Origin: Phycisphaerales bacterium | Lineage (GTDB): Bacteria; Planctomycetota; Phycisphaerae; Phycisphaerales; UBA1924 | Direction of reading: 5' to 3' | Assembly (NCBI GenBank): GCA_029260455.1 | Contig: JAJDDF010000008.1 | Coordinates: 155,424-219,423 of the forward strand | Length of the DNA stretch: 64,000 bases | Part shown: positions 26,515 through 34,940 of the stretch, in pieces | How the letters are laid out: every line of letters starts with the position of its first letter | Position numbering within the stretch: position 1 is the stretch's first letter | Notes under the pieces: generated by a model | What the model saw: only the letters and a program-made list of their open reading frames with translations | Told to the model about the DNA's origin: nothing | Databases searched by the model: none | Made by a program: the position numbers and the translations under genes

Positions 26515-28412
26515 ACATGGGCGCGCGCATGACGTTCGAGTGCGACAAGTAACAGAGTCATATCCGCAGGGCTCACGCCTTCGAGCCGCCCAGCTTGTCC
26601 AAGAGTTGCCGGGCGAAAACGTTCCAGCGCGCTGCGCGCTTCATTGCGCAACCCAGTGACAGCCTTGAAATCAACAGCACTTGGAATCGATCGCTTCTCC
26701 ATGCGCGCCTGCCGCTTCACCTCCGCACGTTGACGATCGAGATACCCCGCGTACTGATGCTCCGCGAGCGCCGTTTCAAGCACGCCCCACGGCACATGCT
26801 CGCCGGCAACCATGCCCGTATCACACGAAAGCTCATGCGCTGTGTAATCCGGCCTGCGGGCGCGTTTGGCAAGTGATTTGCCGTGCATTTGTGTCGTCGC
26901 AAGCACTGCGCGGACTCGATCCAGCGCTTGGGATCGCCGGACAAATGCCTCTTTGCGTTGGCCATCAACAAGCCCAAGATCAATTCCTTTGGGCGTCAAG
27001 CGATCCGCCGTGTTGTCCGTGCGCAACAGCAAGCGATGCTCAGCGCGGCTTGTGAACATGCGGTAGGGCTCGATGGGCGTTTTGGTGACAAGATCATCCA
27101 TCATCACCCCGATGTACGCTTCATCGCGCCCGAGCACCCACGCAGATTCATCGCGCACGAAACGCACAGCGTTCACACCCGCAACAAGCCCCTGCCCCGC
27201 TGCTTCTTCATACCCACTTGTGCCATTGATCTGCCCCGCAAGAAAAAGTCCATCGATATGCCGCGTCATGCATGTTGCCATGATCTGATGCGGGCGCACC
27301 ATGTCATATTCAACGGCGTATCCCCATTGCGCCACTTCCGCACGCCCACATCCCGGCATATGTGCCACAATCTGGGCCTGTACATCACGAGGAAGCGATG
27401 TCGCGATACCATTGCAATACACCCAATCGCTTTCATAACTCTCGGGCTCAAGAAACACATGATGTCGTTCACGTTGCGCAAAGCGCACAACTTTGTCCTC
27501 GATCGATGGGCAATACAGCGGCCCAATCGCGTCGATTTGCCCTGAAAACATAGGCGCACGATGTAAATTTGCGCGAATAATTTCGTGCGCTTCCGGTGTC
27601 GTCGTCGTTATTCGACACACCATCTGCTCCAACGGCGGCGACCACCCTTCTCCCCCAGCACCATCCAAAGCAAGATCACTAAATGGCGTCGGTTGTGTAT
27701 CGCCATGCTGCGCTTCGAGGGATTCCCAATCAATGGTGCTGCCAAGCAAGCGAGGCGGCGACCCGGTCTTCAACCGTCCGAGTTCAAAGCCGAGCACACG
27801 CAACGATGATGCAATGCCCACCGTTGATTTTTCACCAGCGCGCCCGCCGGGGGTCATGCGATCGCCCTCGTGCATCAAACCCCGCATGAAGGTGCCCGTA
27901 GTAAGAATTACCGCATCAGCGTCGAGCAATTGCATTGTGTCATCATCAGCGCGCTTCACGACAACGCCGCTCGCGCGTCGCGGCGCCCCTGCACAATGCA
28001 CAACAGCAATGTCTTCGACTGCGCCCTCGATGACATCAATTTCAGGGCGGCCTTCAATCGCGCTGCGCACTTGCCGGGCATAGGCATGCCGATCGCACTG
28101 CGCGCGCGGACTGCGCGCTGCTGCCCCGCGCGACGTATTAAGCATCTTGAACATGACGCCGGTCGCATCCGCCGCGAGCCCCATGAGCCCGCCCAGTGCA
28201 TCGATCTCGCGCACCATCTGACCTTTTGCGATGCCGCCAATCGCAGGATTGCAACTCATTGCACCGATCGCGCTCGCACGCAAAGTGACCAGCGCCACCG
28301 CGTGTTCTTCGCCGCGAAGCATGTTCGCCGCTGTCCACGCAGCTTCAGCGCCCGCGTGCCCGCCACCGATGACCACCACGCGATACCGCGTTTGCACTGA
28401 AATACCTGTCAT
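26505..28412 (-). CDS. mnmG: tRNA uridine-5-carboxymethylaminomethyl modification enzyme MnmG (GidA)
   Basis: FAD-dependent partner of MnmE that modifies U34 of certain tRNAs. 635 residues. The FAD motif VVIGGGHAGAEAAW is at residues 12-25, and AIGGIAKGQMVREIDALGG, GRAGEKSTVGIA and TSGYEEAAGQGLVAGVNA are all family hallmarks. The C-terminal helical domain includes YAGYLDRQ. It starts 6 bases after the stop of the exported EEP protein gene, so the two are probably cotranscribed. Confidence 0.97.
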   Translation of the reverse strand: MTGISVQTRYRVVVIGGGHAGAEAAWTAANMLRGEEHAVALVTLRASAIGAMSCNPAIGGIAKGQMVREIDALGGLMGLAADATGVMFKMLNTSRGAAARSPRAQCDRHAYARQVRSAIEGRPEIDVIEGAVEDIAVVHCAGAPRRASGVVVKRADDDTMQLLDADAVILTTGTFMRGLMHEGDRMTPGGRAGEKSTVGIASSLRVLGFELGRLKTGSPPRLLGSTIDWESLEAQHGDTQPTPFSDLALDGAGGEGWSPPLEQMVCRITTTTPEAHEIIRANLHRAPMFSGQIDAIGPLYCPSIEDKVVRFAQRERHHVFLEPESYESDWVYCNGIATSLPRDVQAQIVAHMPGCGRAEVAQWGYAVEYDMVRPHQIMATCMTRHIDGLFLAGQINGTSGYEEAAGQGLVAGVNAVRFVRDESAWVLGRDEAYIGVMMDDLVTKTPIEPYRMFTSRAEHRLLLRTDNTADRLTPKGIDLGLVDGQRKEAFVRRSQALDRVRAVLATTQMHGKSLAKRARRPDYTAHELSCDTGMVAGEHVPWGVLETALAEHQYAGYLDRQRAEVKRQARMEKRSIPSAVDFKAVTGLRNEARSALERFRPATLGQAGRLEGVSPADMTLLLVALERHARAHVHA

Positions 28413-28418
28413 GCCTGA

Positions 28419-29489
28419 TTACCGGTTGATGGGTGCAAAATCCACCGCCACCGGCAGGTGATCCGCACCAAAACCTTCCGGCGCAGAGGTCGTGCGGTAG
28501 TCTTCGCCTTCGCCGCGAATCGATGTCATGAGAACAAACCCGGTGTTCGGCATGACATCCGCCGCCATCGCAGAGTTCATCAAAATGAAATCAATGGCGC
28601 GCCGGGATTCATGCGTGAAATACCCCTCAGTGCCTTCTGATGGTGTCACCATGTCATGCATGCCATGGCCCAAATACGCCTGAATCGAATCGGCATCGAC
28701 TAGCGCATTGAAATCGCCAAGCACCGCAATATTCAATTCGGGTTCCGCTTCTTGCAACTTGTGAATCTTTGCAAGCACACCCGCAGTTTCCTGATCTCGC
28801 CAGTACGAATAGGCACCGCCCGATTTGTGATGCACGACAAACAGCGCAAGCTCATAGGACTCATCCTGCGTTTCATCTACACCTTCGGGAACTTCGATAC
28901 GCACAAATAATGGAGAACGCGAAAATGCAATATCGCGCCCTGCCTGACGAATGCGGTAGTTCCCCACCTTCTCTGGATGCACGCCCTCAAGATCCATGTG
29001 CGGCCATACGCGCGCCTCGGTGATCGGAAACCTGCTCAACACCGCCTGTTCGATGCCGCGCTCATGCAGCACATCGATCGACATCACATGCTCATACCCC
29101 ATGCCTTCAAGGTATTCTGCGTTGAACGCTGACAGCGCCGCAATTGATTCAATTTCCTGCACCGCAAGCACGTCAGCATCAAGCTCACGAATGGCTTTTG
29201 CAATGGCCTTGAGTTCTGCTTCGGGCTTGGCGCGCACCGTTTTGTCATAGCTGTAGCAGTCATCGTTGTATTTGCCCGCAAGCGACGGGTCGTCATATGC
29301 ATCGAATAAGTTGAGAATGTTGTAGGTCGCAAGGCGCACCATGCCATCCTTATGCACCGGTGCCTCATCGCGTACCGCTTTCGAGCGCGTCGTCTCCTGC
29401 CCCTGTGCGATCGCACTGCTCATGCACGCAACAACCACCATCACCCCGCCCATGCCCATGCATCGCCCCAGCTTTGCCTTCGTTGCCAT
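28419..29489 (-). CDS. Exported endonuclease/exonuclease/phosphatase-family protein
   Basis: Start at the ATG at 29489, giving a signal peptide (GGVMVVVACMSSAIAQGQ). The EEP fold is marked by ATYNILNLFD, DVLAVQEIES, VVHHKS, VLGDFNALVD, RRAIDFILMN and a terminal ADHLPVAVDF, so the metal and catalytic residues appear intact. The substrate (nucleic acid, lipid or sugar phosphate) cannot be told. It lies just upstream of mnmG. A second EEP protein with a different C-terminus is at 46563-48083. Confidence 0.88.
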   Translation of the reverse strand: MATKAKLGRCMGMGGVMVVVACMSSAIAQGQETTRSKAVRDEAPVHKDGMVRLATYNILNLFDAYDDPSLAGKYNDDCYSYDKTVRAKPEAELKAIAKAIRELDADVLAVQEIESIAALSAFNAEYLEGMGYEHVMSIDVLHERGIEQAVLSRFPITEARVWPHMDLEGVHPEKVGNYRIRQAGRDIAFSRSPLFVRIEVPEGVDETQDESYELALFVVHHKSGGAYSYWRDQETAGVLAKIHKLQEAEPELNIAVLGDFNALVDADSIQAYLGHGMHDMVTPSEGTEGYFTHESRRAIDFILMNSAMAADVMPNTGFVLMTSIRGEGEDYRTTSAPEGFGADHLPVAVDFAPINR

Positions 29490-29699
29490 CGCACGCCCTT
29501 TCAACTGCCATGATCTCGCAGGGTTGCCCCGCTTGCCTGATGCCCATCCTAGGGCCGAGAACCCGCCCGCACCATCCGTATCATCCGCATCATCCTTCCA
29601 GAACAACCCGCTCCTCATAACGGGCTCGCACTGAATGGCCCATTTCGACCCCCAAATCGCATGCTCACCACTGGCCCCCGCTCAGAGGGCCCATTTCTC

Positions 29700-29930
29700 A
29701 TGGACCATTTTCACACCATTTCGACACACCCCGCCCCACGCGCACCACGCAGACAATGCCTGTGCTACGCCGGGATTCTCGCCCTTGCAATGAGCAGCGC
29801 CACCATCACTTCGGGATGCACACGGTTGCAAACCCAAAGAGCATGCACCGAGTGTCGCCCCCTTGTGCTAGCGCCCGCCCCGTTGGTCATCGTTGATGCA
29901 TCGCCCTTTGAGACGCTCACCAAACGATAG
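29700..29930 (+). CDS. Possible small lipoprotein
   Basis: 76 residues from the ATG at 29700, preceded by GAGGG at a somewhat long spacing. Residues 20-38 form a hydrophobic signal ending in the lipobox-like ITSGC, then a short tail with CTEC. No family is recognised. It lies in the gap between the EEP gene and kynA. The gene may be spurious; the lipobox and ribosome site are the only support. Confidence 0.35.
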   Translation: MDHFHTISTHPAPRAPRRQCLCYAGILALAMSSATITSGCTRLQTQRACTECRPLVLAPAPLVIVDASPFETLTKR

Positions 29931-29960
29931 CGCATCTCGATATCGCTATGATGTGTCATT

Positions 29961-30803
29961 ATGGCACGCACTTTCGAAAAAACAATCAAAACCGATTTTT
30001 CCGGTCACCTCCATTACTCCGGGTATCTCGAACTGCAAGCACTCTTAAGCGCTCAATCACCGCGCTCACTTGGCCCGCACCACGATGAAATGCTGTTCAT
30101 CATTCAGCATCAAACCTCAGAGCTCTGGATGAAACTCATCATTCATGAACTCCGTGCGGGGATCGCTGCGGTACAAGATGAACGCCTAGAACCCACGTTC
30201 AAGATTCTTGCGCGCGTCAAGCTCATTCAGCGCGTCCTCTTTGATCAGTGGGCCGTCCTCGAAACCATGACCCCATCTGATTACGCCGAGTTTCGCGATA
30301 TCCTTGGCCCCGCTAGCGGGTTCCAAAGTCATCAATACCGAATGGTTGAGTTTCTGCTTGGCAACAAGGATGCCAATGCAATCCGCGTCTTCAAGCACCT
30401 CCCCGAAATTCATGCGGAGTTGGAGGCCGCCCTGCGAGCCCCAAGTTTGTATGACGAATTCCTTCGTCACCTTTCGCGTCGGGGTCTTGCGGTGCCCGCT
30501 GAATGCGTCGAGCGCGACTGGTCGCAGCCCTACGAACCCAACAGCGCGCTGATGCCTGTCATCAAGCAGATTTACGATGCCCCCGACAAACACTGGGATG
30601 CTTATGAAATGTGCGAAAAGCTCATCGATGTTGATCAGCAATTCTCGCTCTGGCGCTTTCGACACATGAAAACCGTCGAGCGCACTATTGGCTACAAGCG
30701 TGGTACGGGCGGCAGCTCCGGCGTCTCCTTCCTCCGCCAGGCCATCGAGATTCGCCTCTTTCCCGAACTCTGGGATGTGCGCACGCAGATCGGCGCGGTG
30801 TGA
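29961..30803 (+). CDS. kynA: Tryptophan 2,3-dioxygenase
   Basis: Haem enzyme opening the indole ring of L-tryptophan to N-formylkynurenine. 280 residues. The N-terminal [19 protein letters not shown] and [19 protein letters not shown] are family signatures; FQSHQYR lies in the substrate region; [19 protein letters not shown] contains the haem-ligand histidine and the substrate loop. Kynureninase follows after 88 bases of repeat-like sequence. No kynurenine formamidase gene is between or beside them. Confidence 0.96.
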   Translation: MARTFEKTIKTDFSGHLHYSGYLELQALLSAQSPRSLGPHHDEMLFIIQHQTSELWMKLIIHELRAGIAAVQDERLEPTFKILARVKLIQRVLFDQWAVLETMTPSDYAEFRDILGPASGFQSHQYRMVEFLLGNKDANAIRVFKHLPEIHAELEAALRAPSLYDEFLRHLSRRGLAVPAECVERDWSQPYEPNSALMPVIKQIYDAPDKHWDAYEMCEKLIDVDQQFSLWRFRHMKTVERTIGYKRGTGGSSGVSFLRQAIEIRLFPELWDVRTQIGAV

Positions 30804-30805
30804 TG

Positions 30806-30890
30806 GGGTTCGGGTGCCGTGGTCTGAATGAAGCGAAGGCCACGTTCTTACCCCCCCCTCCCTCTGGGAGGGGGCCGGGGGGAGGGGCCG
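30806..30890 (+). promoter_or_regulatory. kynA-kynU spacer with repeat copy and GC-rich hairpin at the kynU ribosome site
   Basis: 30810-30842 is a copy of the intergenic repeat at 19452 (GGGTGCCGTGGTCTGAATG). Then C-rich 30851-30862 can pair with G-rich 30866-30874 (stem CCCCCTCCC/GGGAGGGGG, loop TCT). A second G-rich block, 30877-30887, forms the kynU ribosome site and could pair with the same C-rich arm instead. The two pairings exclude each other, so the element may affect kynU translation or act as a weak terminator. Confidence 0.4.
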
Positions 30891-30891
30891 C

Positions 30892-32217
30892 ATGACCGCT
30901 GAAACACGCAAAGCAACTGATGCTCTTATCCGCCCCGCCATCCGCGATGCTGTTGCACAACTCGGCGAAGAACTCACCGAAGATTCCCTGCGCGAACACA
31001 TCTGGCCGCTCTTCTCGCGCGTGCTCAATCGACCGAATCATCCCAAGCTTGATCGACCCGAGATATATCTCGCAAATCATTCGCTGGGCCGACCGCTTGA
31101 TTGCACCGCCGACGATGTCATGGGCGCGCTGGACCTGTGGTACCGCGACATCGACGCCGCCTGGGGACCGTGGATCGAAGCGCGCGATAAATTTCGTGCG
31201 CTCGTTGCGGCGCTGCTCGGCGTCGAGCGCGCCGATTGCATCGTCCCCAAGACCAGCGCCGGCCAGGGCCTGCGCGCCGTCCTCAATGCGCTACTCAAGC
31301 CCGACCGCCCGATCACCATCGTCGCCACCCGCGGCGAGTTCGACAGCATCGATTTCATTCTCAAAATGTACGCCGACAAGGGATGGGCGGCCGTGCATTG
31401 GGTTGAAGCGTCGGATGATCAAGAGGGTATCCCGATCTACTGGTCGCGCGAGATCACCGCAGCCATCAAGCAACACAAAGCTGATCTACTTGTAGTCTCT
31501 GGCGCGTTTTTCTCAACCGGTCAAGTATTCGATGGGATTCTCTGGAAAATTGCAAAGGAAGCCAAGGAAGCGGGCGCGCTTGTTCTCGCCGACCTCTATC
31601 ACACAGTTGGCATCGTGCCGCCCGTACTCGATCAGGGAAACCCGTGGGTCGACTTCGCCATTGGCGGTTCATACAAGTACACCCACGGCGGGCCCGGCGC
31701 GTGCTGGCTCTACATCAACCCGCGTCATCTTGATCACGAAAATGAACCCGGCGCATTGCGCACCCTCGATACCGGCTGGTTCGCCAAGAAGGACACGTTC
31801 AACTACGAGCGCACCGACACGCCGTTGCTCGCACCGGGAGGCGATGCCTGGCTGGAATCCACGCCACCGATCCTGCCGATCTATCAAGCGATGGCCGGGC
31901 TCGAACTGACGGTGGCGCTGCAAGCAGGCATCGGTGTACGCACACGCCAATACTCGCTCGAGCAACAAGCCTTCATGCGGGACACCTTCCGCGCAGCCGG
32001 TGTGCCCATGTTCAAGCCAGATCCACCGGCCATGTTCGGCGCCTTCTCCCTCCTCCCACACAACAACGCCGCCGCCTTGTCAGATGCTCTGCGCACCGAA
32101 GGCGTCAACACCGACGCGCGTGGCAACTGCGTCCGCTTCGGCCCCGACATCTTGAACTCGCGCGAAGAACTCGAGCTAACTGCACAGATCACCGCGCGGG
32201 TCATGAAGTCGATATAG
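30892..32217 (+). CDS. kynU: Kynureninase
   Basis: Pyridoxal-phosphate enzyme cleaving kynurenine (or 3-hydroxykynurenine) to anthranilate (or 3-hydroxyanthranilate) and alanine. 441 residues. K262 in GGSYKYTHGGPG is the PLP lysine and D234 in VLADLYHTVG the ring-nitrogen aspartate. KTSAGQGLRAVLNALL is the phosphate-binding part. The ribosome site GGGAGGGG is strong. The end overlaps the convergent histidine kinase gene by 17 bases. Confidence 0.95.
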   Translation: MTAETRKATDALIRPAIRDAVAQLGEELTEDSLREHIWPLFSRVLNRPNHPKLDRPEIYLANHSLGRPLDCTADDVMGALDLWYRDIDAAWGPWIEARDKFRALVAALLGVERADCIVPKTSAGQGLRAVLNALLKPDRPITIVATRGEFDSIDFILKMYADKGWAAVHWVEASDDQEGIPIYWSREITAAIKQHKADLLVVSGAFFSTGQVFDGILWKIAKEAKEAGALVLADLYHTVGIVPPVLDQGNPWVDFAIGGSYKYTHGGPGACWLYINPRHLDHENEPGALRTLDTGWFAKKDTFNYERTDTPLLAPGGDAWLESTPPILPIYQAMAGLELTVALQAGIGVRTRQYSLEQQAFMRDTFRAAGVPMFKPDPPAMFGAFSLLPHNNAAALSDALRTEGVNTDARGNCVRFGPDILNSREELELTAQITARVMKSI

Positions 32218-33061
32218 CGTCTGCCCTCGGTAACTGAATCTCAAAATCCGTGCCCGCCCCGGGCGAGGTGTGTACATCAATCGTGCCACCATGGGCTTCG
32301 ATGATGCGCTTCGTCGTGGGCAAGCCAAGCCCACTCCCCCCCGATTTGGTCGTGAAGTAAGGCCGAAAGATGCTAGCGCGCACGTCATCAGCAATGCCCG
32401 GCCCCATATCAATGACATGCACCGACCAGCCCGGTGCGCCCGCCGACCGCGCCGCGTGCGTGCGCACGATCAACTCCGAACCGCCGCCGCTCGATGCGTT
32501 CGTGCCCGTCATCGCCTGCGTTGCATTGAGCAAGAGATTCAATAGCGCCTGCTTGAAGTGGTCCGCATCAAGCTGCGCCAACATCGCACCATCGCCAAGT
32601 TCCGCACGCAGATGCACCCCAACGTGTTCCGCTTGCGGCGTATAAAAATCAATCAACTCTTCAACCACCGCATTCACATCATGTTCGTGCAAATCAAGGC
32701 GCAATTCACCGGCGAATTTCAGAAAATCCTCCAGAATGTCGCGCAGTCGATCAGTCTCTCGCGTAAGTGATCCCACACGCCCGACAAGCCGGCGCTTCTC
32801 ATCTTCATCAAGTAACGAATCACCAATACCCTCTGCAAGCAACTGTGCATTGAGCCCGAGTGTGGAAAGCGGATTTTTTATTTCGTGGGCGAGCCCGCCG
32901 GTCATCGCGCCAATCTCTGCAAGGCGTTCTGCATTGCGCGCCCGGCGTTCTGCTTCACGCACGCGTCGTAGCTGCCGGTGCGCAACAGAGATCGTCGCTG
33001 CCCACACAACTACAGCGCCGAGCACCACACCAACAAGCGCACCTGACCACCATGCATTCAT
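32201..33061 (-). CDS. Membrane-anchored sensor histidine kinase (NtrB/AtoS-like core)
   Basis: 286 residues with one N-terminal membrane segment (about 5-25) and no sensor domain. A short coiled coil (RRVREAERRARNAERLAEIG) runs into the H-box GGLAHEIKNPLSTLGLNA. The HATPase domain shows NLLLNATQAM, DMGPGIADD and GGSGLGLPTTKRII. No response regulator is adjacent, so its partner is elsewhere. It lies 38 bases downstream of the cold-shock gene. Confidence 0.9.
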   Translation of the reverse strand: MNAWWSGALVGVVLGAVVVWAATISVAHRQLRRVREAERRARNAERLAEIGAMTGGLAHEIKNPLSTLGLNAQLLAEGIGDSLLDEDEKRRLVGRVGSLTRETDRLRDILEDFLKFAGELRLDLHEHDVNAVVEELIDFYTPQAEHVGVHLRAELGDGAMLAQLDADHFKQALLNLLLNATQAMTGTNASSGGGSELIVRTHAARSAGAPGWSVHVIDMGPGIADDVRASIFRPYFTTKSGGSGLGLPTTKRIIEAHGGTIDVHTSPGAGTDFEIQLPRADAISTS

Positions 33062-33098
33062 CGTTCAGACAGTAGCCGCCTAGGTGATAGCGTGCGGC

Positions 33099-33392
33099 TC
33101 ACACCGTGCGCCTTGGGTTTCGCGCTGGCATCCCGACTGGCCTGACATGCACCTCGGGCTCATCATGCGGCACAACGTGCGTCGCGTGCCACCCCTTTTC
33201 GCCGCACTCAGCGCTGTAGATGACACGGCTGCCATCTTTGAGCACCCGAAACCCATCACCTTCGATTTGAGAAAAATGCACGAAGATGTCCTGACCCTCA
33301 GGCCCGACAATAAAGCCAAACCCCTTACGAGGATCAAACCACTTCACAACACCATCAACATCTTCGAGAACCGATCCCGGCGAATCCTTCAT
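33099..33392 (-). CDS. Cold-shock-domain RNA-binding protein
   Basis: 97 residues: a CspA-type OB fold with RNP1 KGFGFIVG and RNP2 DIFVHFSQI, the W-F pair VVKWFDPRKG, and a short C-terminal tail rich in His, Pro and Arg. The family binds single-stranded RNA or DNA and melts RNA structure. GGAG lies 9 bases before the ATG. It may be cotranscribed with the histidine kinase downstream. Confidence 0.93.
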   Translation of the reverse strand: MKDSPGSVLEDVDGVVKWFDPRKGFGFIVGPEGQDIFVHFSQIEGDGFRVLKDGSRVIYSAECGEKGWHATHVVPHDEPEVHVRPVGMPARNPRRTV

Positions 33393-33517
33393 CGGGCCAC
33401 TCCACGCAGCGCATCATGGCGATGCTCAGGCCGTCTCAGTTGCCGCGAGCGCGGCGCTCCTCCCGAGACCAGTGAACCATGTGACATCCATCCACCACGG
33501 TGCATGACTGTATCAGG

Positions 33518-33546
33518 CCCCCAATCTACCACGCCGTAGCTGGGGG
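33518..33546. terminator. Hairpin between the thioredoxin-fold gene and the cold-shock gene
   Basis: Outer stem CCCCCA/TGGGGG with a second inner pairing CTAC/GTAG. No T-run follows on either strand, so it is not a classical terminator; it could be a transcript-end or leader structure in the 232-base gap. Confidence 0.35.
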
Positions 33547-33624
33547 TTCAAACTGAGCAAAGCGTTTTCTGGAATACGACCCCGAACCACGCGCGTAACT
33601 CTTGAATTCATCACACCTTGAGGC

Positions 33625-34818
33625 TCACTCATCGCCCGTTGCCGGAGTGTCAAGCCACTGGAGAACTTCCTTCTCCAAGTCGGCCACACCGTACATCGTG
33701 CGCTGAATGCCATCACGGTCAATCAGGTGAATGGTTGGGTACCCGCTGACCTCAACATTCAACTGGTCGATGACTGCGTGGCTGTCTATGTCTTTCATTT
33801 CCTTCACTTGCGCATCAACAATTTGCGGCCAGTCATACCCATGATTGGCAAGATACTGCCGCGCTTCTTCAGGCCGCCAGTCCGCAAGCACGCCAACAAC
33901 GATCAATCCCCGCCCGCGGTACTTCTCATAGATCGCCTTGACCTCCGGCATCTGCGCTAGGCACGGCCCGCACCACAGCCCCCAACAATCGACAAGCACA
34001 ACGCTTCCCATCCAATCTGCGGTGTCGATCGTTTCGCCATCGAGCCCCACACCTTGCACTCGCAAAGGTGTATTGAGACGCCGCTCCATCATGATCTGCT
34101 TCACCGCCGAAGATTCTGAGGGCAAGTTGTCGACGATCCATTGACTCCAGTGTTCATACACATCGCTGTCTTCATCTCCACGCCAAGCACCGATCGCCCG
34201 CATAAGAAGTGAACCCGCCCGTTCCTCGCCAAACGATTCTTTGAGTTCGATATCAGCAATACTCTGCAAAACAGACTCATCAACTCGGAACCCAAGTGGC
34301 AACAACCCGCGCAGCGCGTTTGTCATTCGCATTGCTCTGGCCCTGTTGGCAATGGGACGATCCGGATACATATCCTCCATCTCCCAGAGTTGACCTTTGA
34401 TCCAACTGATAGTGCCTTCGTGCGTCTGGCGAAGACGAGCAGCAGATATGAATTTCGCTTCAAGCAGTTCATCCAAGCGCTCGCCGTCGTACCCTGCCTC
34501 TTCGAGTTCTGAAATCAGATTCACCCGCGCCAAGTGATATTCATACTTCGCGTTGCGCCACGCGCTGAAGATCACGATCCGCTCATCTTCTGGATCATTC
34601 GGCGAAGCATCAGGCACTTTCGGCTCCACCAACGCATCAAACTCCGCTAACACAACCCCCACCTCGCGCGGCGGCGCATACCCAAGCATCTCCCTCGCTT
34701 CCGCATCCACAGGCCTTGGCAATCGCGGCGTGTAATCTAACTCCCCTTGCGCGCACACTGCGCCCCCCAATGCAAGAACACCCGCCAACAGCGAAACAAC
34801 CAGAGATAACTTGTTCAT
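33625..34818 (-). CDS. Exported TlpA/ResA-type thioredoxin-fold protein
   Basis: Start at the ATG at 34818 (GGGAGGG upstream); 397 residues. Signal peptide about 1-23, ending AVCA. Residues 30-245 are a helical region with no known domain. Residues 250-395 are a thioredoxin fold with the redox motif LWCGPCL (C283, C286) and the cis-proline segment SGYPTIHLID. It probably handles thiol redox or cytochrome/protein maturation outside the cytoplasm. The long N-terminal half is larger than in plain TlpA proteins. Confidence 0.88.
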   Translation of the reverse strand: MNKLSLVVSLLAGVLALGGAVCAQGELDYTPRLPRPVDAEAREMLGYAPPREVGVVLAEFDALVEPKVPDASPNDPEDERIVIFSAWRNAKYEYHLARVNLISELEEAGYDGERLDELLEAKFISAARLRQTHEGTISWIKGQLWEMEDMYPDRPIANRARAMRMTNALRGLLPLGFRVDESVLQSIADIELKESFGEERAGSLLMRAIGAWRGDEDSDVYEHWSQWIVDNLPSESSAVKQIMMERRLNTPLRVQGVGLDGETIDTADWMGSVVLVDCWGLWCGPCLAQMPEVKAIYEKYRGRGLIVVGVLADWRPEEARQYLANHGYDWPQIVDAQVKEMKDIDSHAVIDQLNVEVSGYPTIHLIDRDGIQRTMYGVADLEKEVLQWLDTPATGDE

Positions 34819-34883
34819 AGAACCCTCCCGATGCCACACCATACGGAGTGTAGGGGCGAGGGGATGCGGGCGGCTTGCGCAAC

Positions 34884-34913
34884 AAAAAGCCCAGCCATTG
34901 CAATGGCTGGGCT
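34884..34913 (-). terminator. Rho-independent terminator of pnp
   Basis: A perfect 26-base palindrome whose 13-base half is AGCCCAGCCATTG, followed on the minus strand by TTTTTG. It lies 27 bases beyond the pnp stop, between pnp and the thioredoxin-fold gene. Confidence 0.92.
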
Positions 34914-34940
34914 GTCGCTAATACAAAATAGCCTCGTCGC

